Shown piece by piece: positions 30,654-41,068 of a stretch of DNA of 64,000 nt. The stretch covers positions 496,001 through 560,000 of the forward strand of contig JAUQPB010000001.1 of assembly GCA_030550585.1 (NCBI GenBank), read 5' to 3'. A program made the position numbers and the translations under genes. Source of the DNA: Thermoproteota archaeon. Lineage in GTDB: Archaea; Thermoproteota; Thermoprotei_A; Sulfolobales; Ignisphaeraceae. Each line of letters begins with the position of its first letter. Within the stretch, counting starts at the first letter, position 1. The notes under the pieces were generated by a model. The model made no database searches, was not told the origin of the DNA, and saw only the letters and a list, made by a program, of their open reading frames with translations.

Positions 30654-31280
30654 ATGGAAGAGCAGAAAGCATTAGCGCAACAACAAGTGGAGCTTCTGGT
30701 GCCCCTAGAGCTATATCTCCAAGCAGGGGTTCACATAGGGACTCATACATGCACCAAGCAAATGGAGAAATTTGTTTTTAGAGTTAGACCAGATGGACTC
30801 TACATACTAGATATCAAGAAAACTGATGAGAGGTTAAGAATAGCTGGCAAATTCCTTAGCAGATACGAACCATCGAAAATAATGGTGGTTTCGACAAGGC
30901 AATATGGAAAACAGCCAGTGCTGAAATTTGCAGAGTTTGTTGGTGCGAAACCCGTAGTTGGAAGATTTGTTCCCGGCACACTTACAAATCCAAAGCTTGA
31001 CTGGTACTATGAACCAGATGTTATAATATTGACTGACCCGAGGATAGACTCGCAGCCGCTTGACGAGGCATTAATGATTGGTATACCAGTGGTTGCTTTT
31101 GTTAGTACAGATAACAGATTGGAGGGGGTTGACCTAGCAATACCCGCCAACAACAAAGGCAGAAAATCTCTAGCATTATTGTACTGGATACTAGCAAGGC
31201 AAATTCTACGAGAGAGGGGAAGTATAGGACCCACAGACAACCTGCCTGTTACTCACGAAGCCTTTGAATCTCCTACCTGA
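30654..31280 (+). CDS. rps2: Ribosomal protein S2
   Basis: [47 protein letters not shown]. Confidence 0.97.
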   Translation: MEEQKALAQQQVELLVPLELYLQAGVHIGTHTCTKQMEKFVFRVRPDGLYILDIKKTDERLRIAGKFLSRYEPSKIMVVSTRQYGKQPVLKFAEFVGAKPVVGRFVPGTLTNPKLDWYYEPDVIILTDPRIDSQPLDEALMIGIPVVAFVSTDNRLEGVDLAIPANNKGRKSLALLYWILARQILRERGSIGPTDNLPVTHEAFESPT

Positions 31281-31297
31281 ATAAACCATGTGATTCA

Positions 31298-32116
31298 ATG
31301 AATAGAGTGCTACGTAAAAGAGTTTCAATTCCTTTTACAATAATTGGCATTCCAATAAAAGGCTTCTACACGCCATTTGTATCAGCTCCGTCAAACATTT
31401 CATGCACCTTTATAGCAAGGATTGAAAGAGGCTCAAAAAGCTATGAGAGAACCTTGGACTACAAGCACCTAGATATTAGTGCAAACATTATAAACTATGT
31501 TGGTATGGTATTAGATGAACTAGGCTATGAAGGGATTGGTGGAGAAGTTAATGTCTCTTGCGACAGAGACCCACCTACGATATCTGTGTTCTCTGTAGCA
31601 ACAATTGAAATAATAAAGGAGTTGTTGGGAATAACTGCAAGGGATTACCTGTGGGCTCTAAAAAATATGGCACCATTTGACGAGAAAGTGCTTGGATTTG
31701 ATCCAGGCTATATTGAGTCATTGAGATGTTCCCATCTCTTCAATAGTGTATGTGTAGTTAAGGGACATAATGAAATAGTTAGATTGGGTAGTGCAAGGGT
31801 TTTTATTGAAAAAGTAAAGGAGGTTTTGTGCAAAGATAGAGAATGTAACTCACTTGAATATCCATATGATAGCTATACATTGTCGCTCTTTTACAAGTTG
31901 CTAACACATGTGATAGGCCTTTTTGCGCAAACGGTTAATGCAAATGGAGAAACAGGTTTAGATAAAATAAGTAAGGTGCTTGGCTTGTACATTGCGTGGG
32001 AGAGCAAAGCTGTAAAAGACTATCTAGGTGATGAACTTGTTTATAGCGAGGTAAGCGAGGCAAAACCGGTCATGGACTACACCAAAGTGGGGTTCTATAG
32101 AATAAAATTCATGTAG
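31298..32116 (+). CDS. Hypothetical protein in isoprenoid operon; possibly degenerate GHMP-kinase-like
   Basis: Sits between rps2 and IPK; VNVSCDRDPPTISVFSVATIEIIKELLGI superficially matches the GHMP P-loop neighbourhood but lacks GLGSSA. Confidence 0.45.
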   Translation: MNRVLRKRVSIPFTIIGIPIKGFYTPFVSAPSNISCTFIARIERGSKSYERTLDYKHLDISANIINYVGMVLDELGYEGIGGEVNVSCDRDPPTISVFSVATIEIIKELLGITARDYLWALKNMAPFDEKVLGFDPGYIESLRCSHLFNSVCVVKGHNEIVRLGSARVFIEKVKEVLCKDRECNSLEYPYDSYTLSLFYKLLTHVIGLFAQTVNANGETGLDKISKVLGLYIAWESKAVKDYLGDELVYSEVSEAKPVMDYTKVGFYRIKFM

Positions 32117-32123
32117 CACAGGT

Positions 32124-32912
32124 TTGAGGTATATGATGGGCATAGTTAACATTCTAAAGATTGGCGGATCAGTGATAACAAACAAGGATGTCGAGTATTC
32201 AATAAGGTTTGACGAAATGTATAGAGTAGCTTATGAGATTAGCAAAGCATATCAGCTATGTACAAAGCAAATAATCTTGATACACGGTGGTGGGAGTTTT
32301 GGTCATGCAACTGTTGTAGAGCATGGGAATATAGAAAGTGGGCAAGCGATAACCCAGATAGTGTGGTTCATGAAAGAGCTGAACACTGTTTTCACCGATG
32401 CGTTGAATGCATATGGCGTTCCAGCACTATCTCTAGACACACACGCGGTTTTTTATCGAAGTCGTGGAGGAGAGCTAGAGTGTTTTTCTAAACCAATTGA
32501 AATGGCTCTGAAGAAAGGGGTCGTACCAATACTCTTTGGAGATATAATATTTGGGGACAATGACACAGAAATTTTGTCTGGCGATGAAATAGCGTGGAAG
32601 CTTTCAACAATTTTCAAACCGAGTAGAATACTCTTTGCAACAGATGTTGATGGTGTTTATGATAAGGATCCTAGAGACCCTAGAGCACACTTTCTAGAGC
32701 TTGTTAGAATAAGAGATATTGAGGCTATTGATACTAGTCTTCGGAAGAGAATTGATGTGACAGGAGGCATAAGGGCAAAGCTTCTATATGGTCTAAAATA
32801 TTGGAATAGTGATATAAGAGAGGTTCTTATATTCAATGGGCTTAAAAAAGATAACATCGTTAAAGCTCTTTGTGGAAAAAATGTTAGGGGGAGCAGGGTG
32901 GTGATGCTATGA
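32124..32912 (+). CDS. Isopentenyl phosphate kinase (amino acid kinase fold)
   Basis: NILKIGGSVITNK, LIHGGGSFGHA, FATDVDGVYDKDPRDP, DVTGGIRAKL. Confidence 0.93.
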   Translation: MRYMMGIVNILKIGGSVITNKDVEYSIRFDEMYRVAYEISKAYQLCTKQIILIHGGGSFGHATVVEHGNIESGQAITQIVWFMKELNTVFTDALNAYGVPALSLDTHAVFYRSRGGELECFSKPIEMALKKGVVPILFGDIIFGDNDTEILSGDEIAWKLSTIFKPSRILFATDVDGVYDKDPRDPRAHFLELVRIRDIEAIDTSLRKRIDVTGGIRAKLLYGLKYWNSDIREVLIFNGLKKDNIVKALCGKNVRGSRVVML

Positions 32913-34000
32913 GTATAGAGAATAGAAAAAAAGAGCACATAGAAATAGCCTTATCTCCAGAGTCGCAAGGACCACTAACAACGCTATTCGAGGATGTTGT
33001 CTTAGTTCATAACGCTATCCCAGATGTTTCATATGATGAAATCGATGTATCAATAAATTTCCTTGGGCACAAACTCAATGCACCGCTAATAATCTCTGGT
33101 ATGACAGGTGGAACCGAGAAAGCCTTTGAAATAAATAGGAGACTGGCAGAGCTAGCCGAAGAGTTTCGTATAGCAATTGGCGTTGGCAGTCAAAGAGCCA
33201 TGATTGAAAACCCTTCTCTTCTATACACATATAAGGTTGTAAGGGATATAGCAAAATCGGTTCCGGTTATAGCTAATATTGGCTTTGCACAGCTAAAGAA
33301 GATAGGTATTGACCAGATAGAGGGTATGGTCTCAGCAATAGAAGCTAACGCGCTTGCCATCCATTTGAATCCAGCTCAGGAACTTGTCCAAGTTGAGGGC
33401 GATAAAGACTTTAGAGGGGTGCTTGACATACTTAAGGAACTTGCATCAAAGCTTTCAGTTCCTTTAATAATAAAAGAGGTTGGAAACGGGCTTTCAAAAG
33501 AGGTTGCCGAGAAGCTGTATTCCATAGGCATAAAAATATTCGATGTTGCTGGTGCTGGCGGCACCAACTGGGTCAAGATAGAATTGTTGAGGGGTCTAAA
33601 AAGCGGTGCAGATATGACTAGATTCGGTGAGGTGTTTACAGCTTGGGGGATACCAACAGCGGCTTCAATATGTGAAGTTAGGTCGGTTGCAGAGGATATA
33701 ACAGTAATTGGAAGTGGCGGAATTAGATCCGGTCTAGACATTGCAAAAGCTATTTCTCTTGGTGCAGATCTCGCAGCCGCCGCACAGCCATTTCTCAAAA
33801 GCGTGGCTATGGGAAGAGGCAGAGAATATGTAAACACAATTTTAAGACAACTCAAAACCGCAATGGCTCTTGTGAACTCTAAAAATATAGAGGAGCTGAA
33901 GCATGCCCCCACGGTGGTGCTTGGTAGGCTTGCCCAATGGATTTGCTCTAGAAAACTGAGGCTAAGAAACAATCACATTTATATACATTGTTGCTATTAG
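32909..34000 (+). CDS. fni: Type 2 isopentenyl-diphosphate delta-isomerase
   Basis: LNAPLIISGMTGGTEKAFEINRRLAELAEEFRIAIGVGSQRAM; GAGGTNWVKIE; IGSGGIRSGLDIAKAISLGADL. Confidence 0.96.
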   Translation: MSIENRKKEHIEIALSPESQGPLTTLFEDVVLVHNAIPDVSYDEIDVSINFLGHKLNAPLIISGMTGGTEKAFEINRRLAELAEEFRIAIGVGSQRAMIENPSLLYTYKVVRDIAKSVPVIANIGFAQLKKIGIDQIEGMVSAIEANALAIHLNPAQELVQVEGDKDFRGVLDILKELASKLSVPLIIKEVGNGLSKEVAEKLYSIGIKIFDVAGAGGTNWVKIELLRGLKSGADMTRFGEVFTAWGIPTAASICEVRSVAEDITVIGSGGIRSGLDIAKAISLGADLAAAAQPFLKSVAMGRGREYVNTILRQLKTAMALVNSKNIEELKHAPTVVLGRLAQWICSRKLRLRNNHIYIHCCY

Positions 34001-34004
34001 AAAT

Positions 34005-35012
34005 ATGGGAAGCCATATGGATTTAACGAGTTATGCAAATGTTGTCGCAAAGAAAGTCGAAGATTTCATATACAATAATTTAAAGGGCTATCCACAAAAA
34101 CTATATGAAGCATCGCTACATTATATCAGAGCCGGTGGTAAGAGGCTTAGACCCCTGGTAGTTGTGCTCTCTAGCAGAATTGGTGGTGGTAGCGAAGAAA
34201 TAGCTATACCAGGTGCTGCAGCTGTAGAAGTTTTACACACATTCACACTCGTTCACGACGACATAATCGACAAGGATGAGTTTAGACGAGGCGTTCCAAC
34301 AGTACATAAACTATGGGGTGTTGAGATGGGCATCATAGCAGGAGACCTTCTGTTTGCTTATGCATATAAATGCTTGTTAAAGGCTCTGGAATACTCTGTG
34401 CCAAGCGAGAGGGTTGCCAAGGCTTTGGAAGCATTGACAGAAGCAGCTATAACAGTGGCTGAGGGACAGGCTCTAGACATGCTACTACCAGAAATGGAAA
34501 ATGCTGATATTGAGGATTACATAGACATGGTCTCAAAGAAAACAGCTGCACTATTCGCATATTCCGCAAAAATTGGTGGTATCTTGGCAGGAGCAGAGGA
34601 GAGACTGGTCTCAAACCTGTTTAATGCAATGATGAATGCAGGTATAGCATTTCAAATAAGAGACGATATACTTGGGCTAGTAGGCGATGAGAAAACACTT
34701 GGAAAACCTGTCTACAGTGATTTGAGAGAAGGCAAGAGGACTATACTGGTCATATACTCTTTGAAGAATTTAGATGAAGGTAAAAAAGCAAAGGTGCTCA
34801 GCGTTCTTGGAAACAGAAAAGCAGACATAGACTCTTTAAAAGAAGTGGCGCAGATCATTAGAGAGAGCGGAGCCATAGAATATGCAGATTCTCTCAGCGA
34901 GATGTATGCAAGCAGGGCGCTGGAGATTGTTAAGAGCATAGATTCAAACGATAGAGAAGCCCTTGAAATGTTCAAAGAAGTGATAGGATTCATGATAAAG
35001 AGAAACTATTAG
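34005..35012 (+). CDS. Geranylgeranyl diphosphate synthase-type polyprenyl synthetase
   Basis: GGKRLRP, LVHDDIIDKDEFRRG first Asp-rich motif, FQIRDDILG second Asp-rich motif. Confidence 0.95.
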   Translation: MGSHMDLTSYANVVAKKVEDFIYNNLKGYPQKLYEASLHYIRAGGKRLRPLVVVLSSRIGGGSEEIAIPGAAAVEVLHTFTLVHDDIIDKDEFRRGVPTVHKLWGVEMGIIAGDLLFAYAYKCLLKALEYSVPSERVAKALEALTEAAITVAEGQALDMLLPEMENADIEDYIDMVSKKTAALFAYSAKIGGILAGAEERLVSNLFNAMMNAGIAFQIRDDILGLVGDEKTLGKPVYSDLREGKRTILVIYSLKNLDEGKKAKVLSVLGNRKADIDSLKEVAQIIRESGAIEYADSLSEMYASRALEIVKSIDSNDREALEMFKEVIGFMIKRNY

Positions 35013-35042
35013 AACTTAGAGCTCAGCTGAGGAAAAAATTAA

Positions 35043-35591
35043 ATGTTCAAAAAGTCTTTTCAAAGGGTTGCATACCCTGTCGCATATTTAGATGAAGAAA
35101 GTATAAAGACTCTTGCTACGCAACACAACCTTCTTAGATATGTAAATCCGACCTCGAGAATCTATATAAACAGCAAGAGAAGATGTTTTGACGATAAGCC
35201 CTTGCAAGGTGGGGATAAGCAGCTCGTGGAAATAGTCTATGAGGCCCTACCTGAGCTTGCAATTGATGTAGAGAAAGGGATTGTAAAAACAAGTTTCGCT
35301 ATATACCTGCCAGAAAATGATCAATTGCTATATGTGGACACAGCTACAAAGGCTTTTATCATTGAAGCTTCAGGAAAAAATGTTTATCCACTTGTATCTG
35401 AGGGTAAAGTGGTTTCAGAGCATGAAAAAATATTTTATGTGGTGACAAACAAATTTGAGGTCAGGGTTATACGAGCAGAGGTTAGAGGAATAGTAGTCTA
35501 CATAGGTGATGCACTAGATAGCGAAACCAGTAAAATGATTTTAATAATAGTTGGTGAGGACAATGTCATCACAGTCTCTAGATGCCATTAA
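35043..35591 (+). CDS. DUF2118-like hypothetical protein (lipoyl/biotinyl-like C-terminal domain)
   Basis: Small beta-rich protein between GGPP synthase and GluRS; family call from recollection of this neighbourhood and general similarity. Confidence 0.5.
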   Translation: MFKKSFQRVAYPVAYLDEESIKTLATQHNLLRYVNPTSRIYINSKRRCFDDKPLQGGDKQLVEIVYEALPELAIDVEKGIVKTSFAIYLPENDQLLYVDTATKAFIIEASGKNVYPLVSEGKVVSEHEKIFYVVTNKFEVRVIRAEVRGIVVYIGDALDSETSKMILIIVGEDNVITVSRCH

Positions 35592-37320
35592 ACAGAGAAT
35601 AGAGAATGTAGCACTGAAATACGCTGTAGAGAATAGGCTAAGGTATGGAGAGGCAAAGCAAGGCCCTGTAATGAATAAGGTATTGGGAGAGCTTAAGGAG
35701 TTTAGACATTTGGCCAAAGAGATAGCAGGGATTGTCTCTAAGGTTCTAACATATGTTAATAGTTTAAGCATGACAGAGCTGAAGGAGCTTGCAGAAAAAC
35801 TTGGCCTTGTCGAATCACGCGAATCTAAGAAGGAGGAGAGGGTACTACCTCCACTTCCAAATGTTGATATGTGGGGAAATGTTGTAACAAGATTTGCTCC
35901 AAACCCAGATTTTCCGATACATCTTGGAAATGCTAGAGCAGCTATTTTGAGTCATGAATATGCAAGAATGTACAAAGGAAAGTTTATACTTAGATTTGAA
36001 GATACTGATCCAAGAACCAAACCACCCCTTCCATTCTCATATCTGATAATTGAAAAGGATCTAAGATGGCTTGGAATAACATGGGATGAGAAATACATTC
36101 AGAGTATGAGAATGGATAAGTATTATTCAATTGCAAAGAAGTTGATAGAATTAGGATATGCTTATGTTGATCTATGTAAAAAAGATGTTTTTAGAGAATA
36201 TAGAAACGCTGGAAAAGCCTGCCCACATAGAGATATGTCACCAGAGCAGCATCTGGAGCTTTTCGATAAGGTCATTGCAGGAGAGTTTGGAGAGGGAGAG
36301 GCTGTTATAAGAATAAAAACAGATTTGTCGCATCCAGATCCAGCTATAAGAGATTGGGTGATGTTCAGAATTATAGATACTACTAGGAATCCCCATCCAA
36401 TAGTTGGGGACAGATATAGACTCTGGCCAACATACAACTTTGCAGCAGCTGTAGACGACCACCTCATGGGGATAACACATATATTGAGAGGCAAGGAACA
36501 TGCACTAAACACTGCAAAGCAAATATACATATACAAGTATCTTGGGTGGAGATATCCAGAAGTCGTCAACTTCGGTAGAGTCGGTCTAGAAGGACTTATA
36601 CTAAGCAAAACCTGGATAAAGAACCAGCTGAAAAACAATCCTGAGAAATTCATGGGTTTCGACGACATTAGATTTGCAACTATATCCGGCCTTAGAAGAA
36701 GAGGGATAGTACCAGAAACAATCAAGGAAATTATCCTTAGTCTTGGCCTCAGCCCTGTTGATGCGAGGATTAGCTGGGTTAACCTAGCAGCAATCAATAG
36801 AAAGAACGTTGATCCAATAGCAAAGAGGATCTTCGTTATATGCAACCCTGTCAAGGTTGTGATAGAGGGTGTTGAAACGCCTAGAGAAATCGAAATACCG
36901 TTTCACCCAGCAAAGGATCTAGGTAAAAGAAAATTAGTCTTAGCAAAACCCGAGGTTTACATATCCTCAAAAGATCTTGAAAACATTAATCAAGGAGCTG
37001 TTATAAGGCTCATGGAGCTTTTCAACATCGTCATCGAAAGAAACTCAAAAGATGGTATTATTGCCAAGTATCACAGCGCATCATTGGATGAGGCAAAGAA
37101 ATGGGGAGCTCCAATCATCCAGTGGGTTCCATGCAACGATAGCATAAAAGTCGATTTGCTGAGGGTAGAGGGTATGAAGATTCGAAAAGAGCATTGCATT
37201 GGAGAGTCATCATTAAAAACGTTGAGAGAAGGGGAGATAATACAAATGGTTAGATTGGGCTTTGGAAAAATAGAGAAAATATCTAAAGCAAGGATATCGA
37301 TTATATATAGCCATGAATAA
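35563..37320 (+). CDS. gltX: Glutamyl-tRNA synthetase (archaeal type)
   Basis: FAPNPDFPIHLGNARAAILSHEYARMYKGKFILRFEDTDP. ORF opens at 35551 (TTG/GTG), ATG at 35563; overlaps the upstream gene. Confidence 0.95.
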   Translation: MSSQSLDAIKQRIENVALKYAVENRLRYGEAKQGPVMNKVLGELKEFRHLAKEIAGIVSKVLTYVNSLSMTELKELAEKLGLVESRESKKEERVLPPLPNVDMWGNVVTRFAPNPDFPIHLGNARAAILSHEYARMYKGKFILRFEDTDPRTKPPLPFSYLIIEKDLRWLGITWDEKYIQSMRMDKYYSIAKKLIELGYAYVDLCKKDVFREYRNAGKACPHRDMSPEQHLELFDKVIAGEFGEGEAVIRIKTDLSHPDPAIRDWVMFRIIDTTRNPHPIVGDRYRLWPTYNFAAAVDDHLMGITHILRGKEHALNTAKQIYIYKYLGWRYPEVVNFGRVGLEGLILSKTWIKNQLKNNPEKFMGFDDIRFATISGLRRRGIVPETIKEIILSLGLSPVDARISWVNLAAINRKNVDPIAKRIFVICNPVKVVIEGVETPREIEIPFHPAKDLGKRKLVLAKPEVYISSKDLENINQGAVIRLMELFNIVIERNSKDGIIAKYHSASLDEAKKWGAPIIQWVPCNDSIKVDLLRVEGMKIRKEHCIGESSLKTLREGEIIQMVRLGFGKIEKISKARISIIYSHE

Positions 37321-37392
37321 GCTGTTTCAAAATATCTTAAATACCCGAGTGAATGAGTAGGTTTTGTAAACAAGATGTGGAAGGGATAAAAG

Positions 37393-37779
37393 ATGTCGAA
37401 ACCATTTTACGTAAAATTTGAGGTTCCTCCAGACATAGCTGAAAAAGCATATCAGGCACTGAAAAAAGCAAGAGAGACAGGAGGGAAAATAAGAAAGGGA
37501 ACAAATGAAGTAACAAAAGGTGTTGAGAGAGGTCTATGCAAACTAGTGCTCATAGCCGAAGATGTTGACCCACCAGAGGTTGTCGCACACCTGCCTCTGC
37601 TATGTGAAGAAAAGAAAGTTCCATACCTTTATGTACCAAGCAAAAAGAGATTAGGAGAGGCGGCAGGCATAGAGGTTGCAGCAGCTTCAGCATGTATAGT
37701 GGAGCCTGGTGAGGCAAAGGCCGAGCTAGAAGAACTTGCGTCGAAGTACCAAGAGCTTAGAGCAAAAGCTGGTAAGTAG
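37393..37779 (+). CDS. rpl7ae: Ribosomal protein L7Ae
   Basis: [46 protein letters not shown]. Confidence 0.98.
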   Translation: MSKPFYVKFEVPPDIAEKAYQALKKARETGGKIRKGTNEVTKGVERGLCKLVLIAEDVDPPEVVAHLPLLCEEKKVPYLYVPSKKRLGEAAGIEVAAASACIVEPGEAKAELEELASKYQELRAKAGK

Positions 37780-37848
37780 CAAGCAGATACAAAACACATT
37801 AACAACTTTTTATAATAGATAAAATAATCGTTTTTACATAGAATGTAT

Positions 37849-38127
37849 TTACCTCCTTACTGTAAGCTTTCTAGCCTCTCTCTCAGTTTCTCTCAGTATG
37901 ACTATATCGCCAACCCTAACAGGCCCCCTGACATTTCTGGTTAGAATTCTGCCTTTATCCCTACCCTCAAGTACCCTAACCCTCACTTGTATAACCTCGC
38001 CTGTAACACCTGTCCTACCAATTATTTGCACAACCTCAGCTGGAAAACCTATTTTTTCAACAACATTTATCTCATACTCTTTGCTCCTATCTTCTACAAC
38101 AACATTGGGCACTTCTAACACCTTCAA
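37849..38127 (-). CDS. rps28e: Ribosomal protein S28e
   Basis: [60 protein letters not shown]. Confidence 0.97.
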   Translation of the reverse strand: MKVLEVPNVVVEDRSKEYEINVVEKIGFPAEVVQIIGRTGVTGEVIQVRVRVLEGRDKGRILTRNVRGPVRVGDIVILRETEREARKLTVRR

Positions 38128-38205
38128 GTAATGCTACTCATAGTGGCTTAATATGTTGAAGAGAGCTTTTAAGCTTTACCAAAAGAAACTAGGCTATGAA
38201 AAGGT

Positions 38206-38400
38206 GTGGTGTTGCAAATGGTCTCGAAACATGTTTGCAGCTATTGTGGAAAAAGCATAGAGCCTGGTACTGGGCTAATGTTTGTGCAAAACGATGGTAG
38301 TATAATGTGGTTCTGCTCTAGCAAATGCTATAAGAATTATCGATTGGGTAGAGATCCAAAGAAACTGCCATGGACTAGACTATACCTTGGTAGGAGATAG
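38206..38400 (+). CDS. rpl24e: Ribosomal protein L24e
   Basis: [47 protein letters not shown]. Confidence 0.96.
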   Translation: MVLQMVSKHVCSYCGKSIEPGTGLMFVQNDGSIMWFCSSKCYKNYRLGRDPKKLPWTRLYLGRR

Positions 38401-38412
38401 AGGCAGCACATT

Positions 38413-40230
38413 CTACAAATTCTTTAGCAAGATCATGTATTCAGGCTCTTTAGACGCTTTAATCTTTAGAATCTCTTTGAGCACCTCAATACTATCCGGA
38501 GTTAACATAGATCTAAACTTTGTTGCCAGCAGTTTTGCGTGCTCTAATGGAACATCTGTGTATAGAACATCCCCTTCATGGATGTGACGTCCAACCATAA
38601 CATTTCCTCTAATGGATATTGCGACCTCTTGACCCATTCTAGCCTCTTTTAAAGTTTGGCCCATGTGCTGAATCTGAAGTATCTCACCAATTCTTTTTCC
38701 ATCGGCTCTCATGAGAGGGTTGCCAGGTTTTATCAGCCCCCCAACAACCTCTACTCCAACTATTGCAGGATCGCTTCTCCTAAATACAAAGCCTGGTAGG
38801 ATTTTTATCTTTCCTGGTGGTATCACCAATTCAAACTCTCTTTGTAGCTCCATCTTCTTCTCATTTTCTACCCACTGTATATACTCCTCTACGAGTCTAT
38901 ATATGATGTTGTTTGAAAACACCTTTATACCTTCTTTTTTGGCCAGTTCTTCGGCTTCTGGCAAAGGCTTTGTGTTAAAGAGTAGAATTACACCAAGGTA
39001 TTTATCTGCTTTTGCAACAAGCGATGCTTCAATAACATCTCTCTTTGTTAATGGCCCTACATCAGCTATACGAACAGGGATTCCATTTTTGGTAAGGGCA
39101 TATACTATAGCCTCTAGAGTTCCAAGCGTATCAGCTTTAATCACAACACCATTAACATCTCTTCTGAATCGCACAGCCTCAACTTCTTCTTGCACAAGTT
39201 TCTTGTAGTTCTCCACCTCATTTTCCTGTGGAACTACATAAAGCGGAGACCCGGCTAGAGCATCCTCTAGCCCAGGTGCCACTATTCTAATTCCTGCCGC
39301 TGCTGACACCAATTCCACTGTTCTAAGCTCTGTTTTGGCAACCCTTATGTCTGTTGTAGTCTTTGGCATTAGAATGGCTCTTACCCTTGTGACTATAGAT
39401 CCGTTGGCTCCAGCCAACACTATTATATCCCTTTCTTGTATAATACCATCATATAGAATAACATCTATAGCTGTTCCATATCCTGGTTGCTCCTTAACCT
39501 CAAGCACAACACCCTTTCCAGGACCCTCAGCATACAAAAGCCTGTCACCAATATACTTCTGAGCAACTCCAGCTACGACAGCCAGAAGTTCTGCAATCCC
39601 CTCGCCTGTCTTTGCTGAGACAGGAACTATTGGTACTGTTGCCAAGAAGTCTCTGATTCTCTCAAACAAATCGGCAGAGATTCCATAGTTTGATAATTGA
39701 GCAATTAATTTGTAGAGCAGATTATCTAATTTCTTAACAACTGCTTGATCCTGTTTTTTCAAGCTTATAGAAATTGGGGTGTCAGGATTTGGCTTCCAGC
39801 CGGGTATCTTATCTATTTTGTTAGCTGCTATCACAAAGGGGACTTTTCTAGATCTTAGTATTTCTATGCTTTCCAAGGTCTGGGGCATTACACCTTCATT
39901 AATATCTATCACAAGAATTGCTATGTCTGCAACACTTCCACCTCTCTTTCTGAGATTAGAGAACAATTCATGGCCTGGGGTATCAATAAACAATAAACCG
40001 GGTATAGTCAGTTTGATGGGTATGATTTTTTTGAGAGGCTCTATAACTTTTTCGATAACTGATATCGGAATATTACTGGCACCTATATGCTGTGTCATCT
40101 CACCAGCTTCTTTCTTTACAACAGCTGTACCCCTAATCTTATCTAATAGCGTTGTCTTCCCGTGGTCCACGTGTCCAAGAACAACTACTATGGGTTGCCT
40201 AAGCCTTTTTGTTGTATTCATAATTGTCAC
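38413..40230 (-). CDS. infB: Translation initiation factor IF-2 (aIF5B)
   Basis: VVLGHVDHGKTTLLDKIRGTAV, FIDTPGHELFSNLRKRGGSVAD, AANKID. Confidence 0.98.
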   Translation of the reverse strand: MTIMNTTKRLRQPIVVVLGHVDHGKTTLLDKIRGTAVVKKEAGEMTQHIGASNIPISVIEKVIEPLKKIIPIKLTIPGLLFIDTPGHELFSNLRKRGGSVADIAILVIDINEGVMPQTLESIEILRSRKVPFVIAANKIDKIPGWKPNPDTPISISLKKQDQAVVKKLDNLLYKLIAQLSNYGISADLFERIRDFLATVPIVPVSAKTGEGIAELLAVVAGVAQKYIGDRLLYAEGPGKGVVLEVKEQPGYGTAIDVILYDGIIQERDIIVLAGANGSIVTRVRAILMPKTTTDIRVAKTELRTVELVSAAAGIRIVAPGLEDALAGSPLYVVPQENEVENYKKLVQEEVEAVRFRRDVNGVVIKADTLGTLEAIVYALTKNGIPVRIADVGPLTKRDVIEASLVAKADKYLGVILLFNTKPLPEAEELAKKEGIKVFSNNIIYRLVEEYIQWVENEKKMELQREFELVIPPGKIKILPGFVFRRSDPAIVGVEVVGGLIKPGNPLMRADGKRIGEILQIQHMGQTLKEARMGQEVAISIRGNVMVGRHIHEGDVLYTDVPLEHAKLLATKFRSMLTPDSIEVLKEILKIKASKEPEYMILLKNL

Positions 40231-40353
40231 CTCTCTTACTGGAGTAAAGGTGATTTCAGAATATAAGGTGTTATGTAAAAGATTTTCAAGATAACTTTTT
40301 AGGGTTTGTCAGATAGGATATTGTCAACTGCTGTAGTAAGGTGTTTAAGGTAG

Positions 40354-41013
40354 ATGCCAGAGTTCAAGATAGTGGTCTCCGATCCTAGAGTAAGAGAGCT
40401 GAGGATAGTGCCTGTTAAAGTTGTTGGCTCTCCCGATATCGAGTATAGCGAAAAGCATAAGGAGCAGAGAGAACTTGTTGTAGGTAAGGCAAATCCAAAG
40501 CTAATAGAATTGATAAAGCCTGAGCTAGGCGTTGCAATAATTAGAATATGGAAAAACAAGGCAAATAGAGAGAAGGTCAATATAGCGACAAAGCTAGTTG
40601 AGGATTCTTCACTTGATATTCAGACAGTGGTTGTTCCAGAGGCGCTTCTACGCGAGAAGATAGGCTCTGCAGAGGCTTTAGGAGAGATATTCCGGGCTCC
40701 AGCTTTTCAGCTAAGGGTAGGTGGTGCAGAGGCCTCTAGGCTGATTGGAATGAGGATTGGTGATAGAATAGATGGCTCGATAATAGGCCTTCCACAAATT
40801 GTTTTAGAGATTAGAGGGGGGTCAGATTTAGCAGGCTTTCCGATGAGAAAAGACATAAGCGGTGCGGTTAAAAAATATGTTCTACTAGCCTCAGGACCCG
40901 GTTTTAGACCTAAAGAAGAAGGAGAGAGAAGGAGAAAGTTAGTGAGGGGCAATACCATATCCGAGGATATTGTTCAGATAAACACAGTAGCTATTTTGAA
41001 GAGCGGAAAATAG
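40354..41013 (+). CDS. rps6e: Ribosomal protein S6e
   Basis: IGMRIGDRIDGSIIGLPQIVLEIRGGSDLAGFPMRKDISGAVKKYVLLASGPGFRPKEEGERRRKLVRGNTIS. Confidence 0.95.
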   Translation: MPEFKIVVSDPRVRELRIVPVKVVGSPDIEYSEKHKEQRELVVGKANPKLIELIKPELGVAIIRIWKNKANREKVNIATKLVEDSSLDIQTVVVPEALLREKIGSAEALGEIFRAPAFQLRVGGAEASRLIGMRIGDRIDGSIIGLPQIVLEIRGGSDLAGFPMRKDISGAVKKYVLLASGPGFRPKEEGERRRKLVRGNTISEDIVQINTVAILKSGK

Positions 41014-41068
41014 GTAACAACATTTTTATTTTGATAGGAAACCTTTCTGGCTACATAGGTGCTTTCAA

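Noticed and set aside
36162-36854. 230-aa minus ORF across GluRS
   Set aside because: Antisense shadow ORF.
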